NCBI GenBank assembly: GCA_002350625.1
Contig: DEFE01000053.1
Location: 35,941-66,099, forward strand
Source of the DNA: Lachnospiraceae bacterium UBA2860
GTDB taxonomy: Bacteria; Bacillota; Clostridia; Lachnospirales; Lachnospiraceae
Direction of reading: 5' to 3'
DNA: 30,159 bases
Each line of letters begins with the position of its first letter. Positions within the stretch are counted from its first letter, which is position 1. Of the stretch, positions 1 to 6,459 are shown piece after piece. The position numbers were made by a program, and so were the translations under genes. The notes under the pieces are model-generated. The model was not told the DNA's origin. It made no database searches and worked only from the letters and a program-made list of their open reading frames with translations.

Positions 1-189
1 ATCCCCTGCGTCGGCTTCGGCCCTGGCGCCGAGAGCCAGGCGCATGCACCCAATGAGATCACCTTCAAGCAGGATCTCGTGAACTGTGCGGCGCTCTACG
101 CGGCGGCGATCAGCCTGTATCCGACGGAGGAGAAAACGGACGATGTGTCCCAGTTCCGCGCGGGAAGCACAAACAATAACATCCTGTAA
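1..189 (+). CDS. ygeY: M20-family amidohydrolase, YgeY-like (3' end only)
   Basis: Only the last 62 codons are in the window, read in frame 1 to TAA at 187-189. The fragment carries a GPGAESQAHAPNE stretch, typical of the C-terminal catalytic-domain edge of M20/ArgE/DapE metallohydrolases, where the late His-Ala-Pro-Asn-Glu segment contributes a metal-site residue. The YgeY subgroup is proposed because ygeW starts 30 bases downstream, followed by carbamate kinase and hyuA, the gene set found with ygeY in Escherichia coli and many anaerobes. M20 enzymes hydrolyse amide bonds of N-acyl or N-carbamoyl substrates; the natural substrate here cannot be read from the fragment. It is very probably co-transcribed with ygeW. 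A different M20 member (ArgE, DapE, peptidase) is not excluded by the fragment alone. Confidence 0.75.
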   Translation: MPCVGFGPGAESQAHAPNEITFKQDLVNCAALYAAAISLYPTEEKTDDVSQFRAGSTNNNIL

Positions 190-219
190 AAGAAAGGTTT
201 CCATAAAGGAGGAGAGGAT

Positions 220-1416
220 ATGGACGCGACATTAACAGGATATATAGAGAAGCTGCACAGACTGCATTTTAAGGAAATGTACGAAAATGACTTCTTCCTT
301 ACCTGGGAGAAGACGGACGACGAGATCGAGGCGGTCTTCACCGTCGCGGACGCGCTCAGATATATGCGCACGCAGAACATTTCCACAAAGGTCTTTGAGT
401 CGGGACTCGGCATCAGCCTTTTCCGCGACAACTCCACGCGCACGCGTTTCAGCTTTGCCTCAGCCTGCAATCTGCTCGGCCTTGAGGTGCAGGATCTCGA
501 TGAGAAGAAGAGCCAGATCGCCCATGGGGAGACGGTCCGTGAAACGGCTAACATGATCTCCTTCATGGCGGACGTGATCGGCATCCGCGACGACATGTAC
601 ATCGGCAAGGGCAATAAGTACATGCACGACGTGGTCGACGCCGTGACGGAAGGCTTCAGGGACGGCGTGCTCGAACAGAAGCCGACGCTCGTGAACCTTC
701 AGTGTGATATCGACCATCCGACGCAGTGCATGGCGGACATGCTGCACATCATCCACGAGTTCGGCGGCGTGGAAAACCTGAAGGGAAAGAAGATCGCGAT
801 GACCTGGGCCTACAGCCCCAGCTACGGCAAGCCTCTTTCCGTGCCGCAGGGCGTCATCGGCCTCATGACACGCTTCGGCATGGACGTCGTGCTCGCCCAT
901 CCGGAGGGGTACGACGTGATGCCGGAGGTGGAGGAGGTCGCGAAGAAGCAGGCGGCGGCAAGCAGCGGCTCCTTCACGAAGACGAACAGCATGGCCGGGG
1001 CATTTGCGGGCGCGGATATCGTCTACCCGAAGAGCTGGGCGCCATTTGCGGCGATGGAGAAAAGGACGAATCTCTACGGAGAGGGCGACTTCGAGGGCAT
1101 CGACGCGCTGGAGAAGGAGCTGCTTAAGCAGAACGCCGCGCACAAGGACTGGTGCTGCACCGAAGAGCTCATGAAGACGACGAAGGACGGCAAGGCGCTT
1201 TATCTGCACTGCCTGCCCGCCGACATAAACGGCGTCTCCTGTGAAGACGGGGAAGTTGAAGCTTCGGTCTTTGACCGCTACCGCGTGCCGCTCTACAAGC
1301 AGGCGAGCTTCAAGCCGTATATCATCGCCGCGATGATCTTCCTCGCCAAGGAGAAGGATCCGGCCAAGACGATCGAGCTGCTTGCCGAGCGCGCGAAGGA
1401 GAGGCATTTCGGATAA
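220..1416 (+). CDS. ygeW: Knotted carbamoyltransferase YgeW
   Basis: A 398-residue member of the aspartate/ornithine carbamoyltransferase superfamily. The carbamoyl-phosphate loop STRTR is at residues 72-76, the HPTQ motif at 166-169 and the HCLPAD motif at 330-335. It is longer than ordinary ornithine carbamoyltransferases (about 310-340 residues) and, with its neighbours, fits YgeW, a knotted-fold transcarbamylase whose substrate has long been unsettled. Start ATG 220 follows a GGAGGAG ribosome site at about 209-216. In the pathway it would release carbamoyl phosphate from a carbamoylated intermediate for the carbamate kinase encoded next. A plain catabolic ornithine carbamoyltransferase (arcB) is the main alternative; absence of arginine deiminase nearby and presence of hyuA and ygeY argue against it. 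Confidence 0.88.
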   Translation: MDATLTGYIEKLHRLHFKEMYENDFFLTWEKTDDEIEAVFTVADALRYMRTQNISTKVFESGLGISLFRDNSTRTRFSFASACNLLGLEVQDLDEKKSQIAHGETVRETANMISFMADVIGIRDDMYIGKGNKYMHDVVDAVTEGFRDGVLEQKPTLVNLQCDIDHPTQCMADMLHIIHEFGGVENLKGKKIAMTWAYSPSYGKPLSVPQGVIGLMTRFGMDVVLAHPEGYDVMPEVEEVAKKQAAASSGSFTKTNSMAGAFAGADIVYPKSWAPFAAMEKRTNLYGEGDFEGIDALEKELLKQNAAHKDWCCTEELMKTTKDGKALYLHCLPADINGVSCEDGEVEASVFDRYRVPLYKQASFKPYIIAAMIFLAKEKDPAKTIELLAERAKERHFG

Positions 1417-1430
1417 CAGGGAAAACGGAA

Positions 1431-1453
1431 GGGATCCCGGAAAGCGGGGTCCC
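1431..1453 (+). terminator. Hairpin between ygeW and carbamate kinase, weak terminator or attenuator
   Basis: GGGATCCC (1431-1438) pairs with GGGGTCCC (1446-1453), eight pairs including one G-U, with a 7-base loop, followed by only a short TTTCC run. The poor U tract suggests partial termination or an mRNA processing/stability element that sets the ratio of ygeW to the downstream kinase, rather than a full stop. This is inference from base pairing only. Confidence 0.45.
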
Positions 1454-1506
1454 TTTCCTCATGCGGGGCGGCGGAACCGTCCCTTAAAAGAAGAGAGGTA
1501 TGCGCC

Positions 1507-2448
1507 ATGGGAAAACGTGTGGTGATCGCGCTGGGCGGCAATGCGCTCGGCAATAATCTCCCGGAGCAGTTTGAGGCGGTCAAGAAGACGTCGAAGGCGA
1601 TCGTCGACCTCGTCGAGGATGGATACGATATCGCCATCGTGCATGGAAACGGGCCCCAGGTCGGCATGATCCAGAACGCGATGACGGAGCTTGTGCGCTC
1701 GGATCCGGAGAGGTATATTCCCTGCCCGCTGTCCGTCTGCGTGGCGATGAGCCAGGGATATATCGGCTACGATCTGCAGAACGAGATGCGGGAGGAGATG
1801 CTTGACCGCGGGATCAACAAAGGGGTAGCGACCGTTCTCACGCAGGTCGAGGTGGATCACACGGATCCGGCCTTCACGCAGCCGACGAAACCGATCGGGG
1901 CTTTCATGACGAAGGAGGAGGCGGAACAGCTTGTGCGGGAGCGCAACTATCGCGTGGTCGAGGATGCGGGCAGAGGCTACCGCCGCGTCGTCGCGTCGCC
2001 GCGCCCCGTGTCGATTGTCGAGATCGACACGATCGAGTCCCTCGTCTCCACGAATCACATCGTGATCGCCTGCGGGGGCGGCGGGATTCCCGTGTTTAAA
2101 ACACGCGGGCATCACCTGAAAGGGGCGGCGGCCGTGGTTGACAAGGATTACGCGGCGGCCTGTCTGGCCAGGCAGCTGAACGCGGACACGCTGATCATTC
2201 TGACGGCCGTGGAGAAGGTGGCGATTCATTTCGGAAAACCCGATGAGACCTGGCTCGACCACATGACGCCGGAGGAGGCGCGCCACTACATCGCCTCAGG
2301 CGAATTCGCGCCGGGATCCATGCTCCCGAAGGTGCAGGCGGCGCTCGAATTCGCGGAGTCGGCGCCGGGAAGAAAGGCGCTGATCACATTGCTCGAGAAG
2401 GCCAAGGACGGGATCGCCGGAAAGACGGGAACACTGATCACCGCATAG
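1507..2448 (+). CDS. arcC: Carbamate kinase
   Basis: A 313-residue protein of normal length for carbamate kinase in the amino-acid kinase fold. It opens with the nucleotide-binding GKRVVIALGGNAL segment, has the GNGPQVG loop at residues 48-54, a CGGGGIPV segment in the middle and the VVDKD(Y)AAACLA nucleotide/substrate segment. The enzyme transfers phosphate from carbamoyl phosphate to ADP, giving ATP, CO2 and ammonia in the cytosol. Start ATG 1507 follows an AGAGAGG ribosome site about 8 bases upstream. It lies between ygeW, which could supply carbamoyl phosphate, and hyuA, as does the E. coli paralogue yqeA, so it is probably the energy-conserving step of this pathway rather than part of an arginine deiminase operon. 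Confidence 0.93.
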   Translation: MGKRVVIALGGNALGNNLPEQFEAVKKTSKAIVDLVEDGYDIAIVHGNGPQVGMIQNAMTELVRSDPERYIPCPLSVCVAMSQGYIGYDLQNEMREEMLDRGINKGVATVLTQVEVDHTDPAFTQPTKPIGAFMTKEEAEQLVRERNYRVVEDAGRGYRRVVASPRPVSIVEIDTIESLVSTNHIVIACGGGGIPVFKTRGHHLKGAAAVVDKDYAAACLARQLNADTLIILTAVEKVAIHFGKPDETWLDHMTPEEARHYIASGEFAPGSMLPKVQAALEFAESAPGRKALITLLEKAKDGIAGKTGTLITA

Positions 2449-2482
2449 ATGCTTGAAGCGGAGAACTTAAGCGGAGGTACTT

Positions 2483-3868
2483 ATGACGATTATTACGAAC
2501 GGAAGACTGATTACGCCGGAGGGAGAGGTGCGCGCGTCCCTCGCCATGAAGGACGGCAAAATCGTCCGCATCGGCGAAATGACGCCTTCGCCGGACGACG
2601 AGGTCATCGACGCCGCGGGGTGTCTTGTATATCCGGGCTTTATCGACGGGCACACACATCTTGACCTCCCTGTCGCAGGCACCGTGACGGCGGATGATTT
2701 CGCGTCCGGAACGACGGCGGCGGTCGCAGGCGGGACGACGACGGTCGTGGATTTCGCGACGCAGTACAAGGGCGACGACGTGCTCAACGCGCTTAAGACC
2801 TGGAAGGAGAAGGCGGAGGGGAAGGCCCGCGCAAACTATGCGTTTCACATGGCGATCTGCGACTGGAACGAGCAGGTAAGAAGAGACCTGCCCGCCCTTC
2901 GGGAAGAGGGCGTGACTTCGTTCAAGGTCTACATGGCGTACGACACGGCGCTTACGGACGAGCAGATTCTTGACGTTCTTACGGAAGTGAAAAAGTTCGG
3001 CGGCGTGACCGGATGCCACTGCGAGAACGGCGGACTTGTGACGGCGCTGCAGAAGCAGTATCTGGCAGCGGGACACACAGACACTTCCGCACATCCGCTC
3101 AGCCGGCCGGCGGAGGTGGAGGCGGAGGCGGTGAACCGCTTCTGCTATCTCGGCAGGCTTGCCGACGCGCCGATCAATATAGTCCACCTGAGCACGGAAC
3201 TGGGCCTTCACGAGGTGCGCCGCGCGCGGGAGGCGGCCGGCTGCGGCGGCCTTTCGGCACACGGCATAAGCGGCGGCTTCCGCATCTATGTGGAATCCTG
3301 CCCGCAGTATATGCTGTTTGACGACAGCGTATATGCACTTCCCGATTTTGAAGGTGCCAAGTATGTCTGCTCGCCGCCGCTGAGAAAGCCGTCGGATATT
3401 GCGGCACTGAAAGGCGCCGTGATGAGCGGCGAGATCGACACGATCGCGACGGATCACTGCAGCTTCCGCTTCGACACGCAGAAGCAGGCGGGGAGAGAGG
3501 ACTTCACGAAGATCCCGAACGGCGCGCCGGGCATTGAGCACAGGCCGGCCGTTTTCATGAAGATCTTCGGGGATGCGCTTACGCCCTCGGATTACATGAG
3601 GCTCCTGAGTGAAAATCCGGCGAAGGTGTTCGGGATGTTTCCGCGGAAGGGCGCGCTTATTGAGGAAGCTGACGCGGACGTGGTCGTCTGGGATCCGGAG
3701 GACGCGTGGACGATCAGTGCGGCGAATCAGCATCAGAGAGTGGACTATACGCCGTTTGAGGGAATGACGGTTTCCGGGCGCGCGAAGTACGTGTTTGTGA
3801 ACGGGATTCTTGCCGCAAAGGACGGCGAGCCGACGGCGGCTGTCGCGGGGCAGTATATCAGAAGATAG
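2483..3868 (+). CDS. hyuA: Dihydropyrimidinase / hydantoinase-family amidohydrolase
   Basis: A 461-residue cyclic amidohydrolase. The metal-binding GHTHLD motif (His57, His59) is followed by the carboxylatable lysine in FKVYMAYD (Lys148), His179, His235 and the late Asp in IATDHCS (Asp324): a full binuclear zinc site in the standard order, so the enzyme should be active. The family opens cyclic diamide rings (dihydropyrimidines, hydantoins). In the ygeW/ygeY/arcC setting it is named HyuA in E. coli, where the purified enzyme acts on hydantoins. ATG 2483 follows GGAGG at 2472-2476. It ends the cluster: a separate promoter follows at about 3914. Dihydroorotase or allantoinase are alternatives within the superfamily; length and context favour HyuA. 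Confidence 0.9.
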   Translation: MTIITNGRLITPEGEVRASLAMKDGKIVRIGEMTPSPDDEVIDAAGCLVYPGFIDGHTHLDLPVAGTVTADDFASGTTAAVAGGTTTVVDFATQYKGDDVLNALKTWKEKAEGKARANYAFHMAICDWNEQVRRDLPALREEGVTSFKVYMAYDTALTDEQILDVLTEVKKFGGVTGCHCENGGLVTALQKQYLAAGHTDTSAHPLSRPAEVEAEAVNRFCYLGRLADAPINIVHLSTELGLHEVRRAREAAGCGGLSAHGISGGFRIYVESCPQYMLFDDSVYALPDFEGAKYVCSPPLRKPSDIAALKGAVMSGEIDTIATDHCSFRFDTQKQAGREDFTKIPNGAPGIEHRPAVFMKIFGDALTPSDYMRLLSENPAKVFGMFPRKGALIEEADADVVVWDPEDAWTISAANQHQRVDYTPFEGMTVSGRAKYVFVNGILAAKDGEPTAAVAGQYIRR

Positions 3869-3913
3869 TGTCAGAAGACGGGGCTTGATTTTCTCGCGTC
3901 ATGAGGCACTTTA

Positions 3914-3922
3914 TGGTACAAT
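3914..3922 (+). promoter_or_regulatory. Extended -10 promoter for the DUF4428/DUF937 genes
   Basis: TGGTACAAT gives the TGn extension directly before TACAAT (3917-3922). No good -35 lies 16-18 bases upstream, as is common for extended -10 promoters. The expected start is near 3929, 35 bases before the ATG, with the ribosome site AGGAGG at about 3953-3958. It marks a transcription unit separate from hyuA. Confidence 0.6.
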
Positions 3923-3963
3923 AGATGGATGTAAATCGATGAAAGACAGATAGGAGGCGGGTC

Positions 3964-4812
3964 ATGGGACTGTTTGACAAGAAGTATTGCGATGTATGCG
4001 GCGAGAAGATCGGCTTGCTCGGCAATAAAAAGCTTGAGGACGCCAATCTTTGCAAGAAGTGCGCGGCGAAGCTATCGCCGTGGTTCAATGAGCGGAGACA
4101 CAGCACGCTTGAGGAGATCAAGCAGCAGCTTGCTTACCGCGAGGACAACAAATCTGCCGTGGCAGCTTTCCATACGACCCTGACCTTCGGGCGGGATTTT
4201 AAAAAGCTTCTTGTCGATGAGGACGCGCGGAAGTTTGTGATCACATCGGCAAAGAATCTGGAGGAAGACAATCCGGACGTGATTGATTTCTCACAGGTCA
4301 CGGCTGTCGATCTGGATATCGATGAGGACCGGACCGAGCAGACGTATCAGGACAAGGACGGGAATTATCAGAGCTATAACCCGAAGAAGTATGAGTACAG
4401 CTATAATTTCAATGTCATTATCCACGTCAATCACCCGTATTTTGATACGATGCGTTTCCGCCTCAATAGTTTCTCTGTTGATACGGGCGACAGGAGCATC
4501 CATGATACGTCTGCGAACGGCGGGGAGCTGATCGCCTCAGCCGTGGGCAGCATCATCGGTGCGCTCGCGGGAGGAACGCCCCAGGCGGCACCTTCCGGCG
4601 GCCAGACGGTCTGGAACAGAGATTATCAGGAATACCTGGATATGGGCAATGAGCTGAAGCGCGTGCTGATGGGCGGAAGAGAAGCCGCGCGCGCGGAAGA
4701 AGCGGCGAAGGCCGCGCCGAAGCAGAAGGTGATCTGCCCGTTCTGCAAGGCCTCGATGATTCCCGATGAGAACGGATGCTGTGAATACTGCGGCAGTGCT
4801 CTGCCGAAGTGA
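3964..4812 (+). CDS. DUF4428-type double zinc-ribbon protein of unknown function
   Basis: A 282-residue protein with no signal peptide or clear membrane helix. The N-terminal zinc ribbon (Cys9, Cys12, Cys30, Cys33; CDVCGEKIG ... CKKCAAKL) matches the DUF4428 pattern. A second ribbon ends the protein (Cys258, Cys261, Cys273, Cys276). The middle contains a beta-rich region around residues 120-180 (NFNVIIHVNHPYFDTMRF) and a Gly/Ala-rich stretch near residues 190-215 that could be a linker or short hydrophobic hairpin. Ribbons at both ends suggest a scaffold or sensing role in the cytosol, but no catalytic motif is seen. It is the first gene behind the 3914 promoter and is 21 bases from the DUF937 gene, so the two are probably co-expressed. 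Confidence 0.75.
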   Translation: MGLFDKKYCDVCGEKIGLLGNKKLEDANLCKKCAAKLSPWFNERRHSTLEEIKQQLAYREDNKSAVAAFHTTLTFGRDFKKLLVDEDARKFVITSAKNLEEDNPDVIDFSQVTAVDLDIDEDRTEQTYQDKDGNYQSYNPKKYEYSYNFNVIIHVNHPYFDTMRFRLNSFSVDTGDRSIHDTSANGGELIASAVGSIIGALAGGTPQAAPSGGQTVWNRDYQEYLDMGNELKRVLMGGREAARAEEAAKAAPKQKVICPFCKASMIPDENGCCEYCGSALPK

Positions 4813-4833
4813 TAAAAAAAGGAGGAACCCATT

Positions 4834-5502
4834 ATGAGCAGTTTACTGAACATGTTACTTGGCTCCATGACATCAGAGTCTTCCGTCAATTCCATGGCGA
4901 AGAAGACGGGCCTCTCAAGCAAGGCTGTCACCGCGCTGATTGCTGCGGCACTTCCGATGCTTCTGAAGTCTCTGACCGCAAACGCTTCTTCCCAGGGGGG
5001 CCTGAGTTCTCTCATGGGCGCGCTCACCCAGCATAAGAACACGAAGTCCATCGCGGATCAGATCAGCGAGGCGGACGCGGATGACGGCGACAAGATCGTC
5101 GGCCATATCTTCGGCGACAACACGACGAACGTCATCAGCCAGCTCGCTTCTTCGACCGGTGTCGCAGCGCACGACGTTTCATCCGTGCTCGACAACATGG
5201 CGCCCGCTCTGATGAGCTCTCTGTCCGCGGCTACGACGGCCGGACAGCAGCAGGCGGCGGGAGCAGCTTCTCCGCTTGAAGGTCTCGGCGATCTCTCCGG
5301 TCTTGTCGGCGGCCTGTTCGGCGACGCGGGCGAATCCTCCGGCGGCGGCTCCCTTCTCGGAAGCCTTCTCGGCGGCGGCGCGTCTCAGTCTTCCGGCCTT
5401 GGCGGTCTCCTCGGCGGTCTCTTCGGAGGCGGGAAAGAGGAAGTGAACAGCCAGGACGACGGCACGGATCTTCTGGGATCTCTGCTGAACTTCAAGTTCT
5501 GA
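4834..5502 (+). CDS. DUF937 family protein
   Basis: A 222-residue protein. Residues 1 to about 135 are a mostly helical DUF937 domain, rich in Ser, Ala, Leu and Met (MSSLLNMLLG at the start, then LSSKAVTALIAAALPMLLKSL). The last third is low-complexity Gly/Leu/Ser with repeated GLLGGLFGGG and SLLGSLLGGG units, before the end DLLGSLLNFKF, itself a partial copy of the unit. The function of DUF937 is not established; the repeated Leu-Gly units suggest self-association. The ribosome site AAAGGAGGA (about 4817-4825) is strong, and the codons look optimised, hinting at high expression. A hairpin terminator follows 17 bases after the stop. Confidence 0.8.
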   Translation: MSSLLNMLLGSMTSESSVNSMAKKTGLSSKAVTALIAAALPMLLKSLTANASSQGGLSSLMGALTQHKNTKSIADQISEADADDGDKIVGHIFGDNTTNVISQLASSTGVAAHDVSSVLDNMAPALMSSLSAATTAGQQQAAGAASPLEGLGDLSGLVGGLFGDAGESSGGGSLLGSLLGGGASQSSGLGGLLGGLFGGGKEEVNSQDDGTDLLGSLLNFKF

Positions 5503-5519
5503 TCACTTAGAAGGATCCC

Positions 5520-5554
5520 GGCAGTCCCCGTCACGCGCGGGGGCTGCCTGTTTT
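5520..5554 (+). terminator. Rho-independent terminator after the DUF937 gene
   Basis: GGCAG-T-CCCC (5520-5529) pairs with GGGG-G-CTGCC (5539-5548) around a 9-base loop, followed by TGTTTT. The next gene's ribosome site starts only about 8 bases after it, so the hairpin may act as an attenuator that lowers expression of the downstream membrane protein and Hsp70-like gene. Confidence 0.75.
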
Positions 5555-5577
5555 GTATTTTGCGGAGGATGTATGAG

Positions 5578-6459
5578 ATGCCGGCAGCGGAACTCATGAA
5601 GCTTGACAAAGAAAAACTAATCGCGCGGATCAGGAACGCGGGGACGCCGAAGGAGGCCGTCCCTGTCCTTGAAGCGGAGATCGACCGCATTCTTGCGGCC
5701 GCGGTGGCGGCGGAGGAGAATCCGCGCCTGAGTGAGATGCTCTCCTTTATCTTAAGGACCGTCCGCATGACTGTCCGCAGCGCGGACTGTGTAAAAGAGG
5801 TGAGGGCTTTTGAGGAGAAGACCGGCGGGCGCGGGAAGCAGGGGAGGAGCAGCGCGATTCCCCTGATTCTCCTTGCCGTCGGGATCGCCCTCATCGCCGC
5901 GCTGTTCCTCATCGCGGCGGCAGCCGGCGGATTTGTGGTGAGCATAAAGCTGCTGCCGGTGTACATCCTGCTCGCGGCGGGCGGCGGCGCGCTGCTTTAT
6001 GTTTCGGGACGCATGAGCGCAAAGGGAGGAAAGACAGCGGACGCGGGAAATGTCCGCTACGAATGTGTCGCCGACGCGCCGCAGCTGTACCGGGTGCTGC
6101 ACGCGGCCATGACGGTCGCCGACCAGTGTGTCAGCGAGGCGGCTTCGGAAGAGGCCTTTGATGAAAAACGGGAAGGGGCTTTTGATGAAGCCGGTTTGAC
6201 CGGAGAGGAGCTCACCCTCCTTGCGGGGCTTTTTGAGGCCGCTTACAGCGGAGATGCGGAGTATATGCGCGACAAGATCGAGGAACTGAAAGCGGTTCTG
6301 CACCGGCGGCACATCGAAGTCGTGGACTGCTCGGAGAGTACGCACAGCTTCTTTGATCAGATGCCCTCGGAGAGGGAGGGAACACTTCGTCCGGCGCTTC
6401 TTTCGGACGGGAAAGTACTTAGAAGGGGACTTGCTCATGAACCGCTTTTACGGATTTGA
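5578..6459 (+). CDS. Two-TM protein with GrpE-like C-terminal tail, unknown function
   Basis: A 293-residue protein from ATG 5578, chosen because GCGGAGG (5562-5568) is 9 bases upstream; a TTG at 5560 and an ATG at 5569 are also in frame but sit on the ribosome site. Residues 1-90 are helical and charged, two membrane segments follow (about 94-115 and 120-144), then a soluble acidic helical part. The C-terminus (about 255-286) reads HSFFDQMPSE ... LRPALLSDGKVLRRGLA; its RPA and final Gly resemble the last beta segment of GrpE nucleotide-exchange factors. That likeness is short and judged by eye. It overlaps the Hsp70-like gene by 23 bases, so the two products probably work together, perhaps as membrane anchor or exchange factor and ATPase. 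Confidence 0.65.
   Translation: MPAAELMKLDKEKLIARIRNAGTPKEAVPVLEAEIDRILAAAVAAEENPRLSEMLSFILRTVRMTVRSADCVKEVRAFEEKTGGRGKQGRSSAIPLILLAVGIALIAALFLIAAAAGGFVVSIKLLPVYILLAAGGGALLYVSGRMSAKGGKTADAGNVRYECVADAPQLYRVLHAAMTVADQCVSEAASEEAFDEKREGAFDEAGLTGEELTLLAGLFEAAYSGDAEYMRDKIEELKAVLHRRHIEVVDCSESTHSFFDQMPSEREGTLRPALLSDGKVLRRGLAHEPLLRI

Noticed and set aside
220..1416. Catabolic ornithine carbamoyltransferase (arcB) as the identity of the carbamoyltransferase
   Set aside because: The protein is longer than ornithine carbamoyltransferases, and ygeY, hyuA and no arginine deiminase are nearby. Carbamate kinase alone does not make an arginine deiminase operon.
2438..3733. Minus-strand frame of 431 codons opposite hyuA
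   Set aside because: The plus-strand gene has all metal ligands in order; the antisense product is Arg/His-rich.
6353..6436. Upstream start for the Hsp70-like gene
   Set aside because: It adds 28 Arg-rich residues from inside the preceding gene; ATG 6437 has a ribosome site and begins directly with the conserved phosphate-1 motif.
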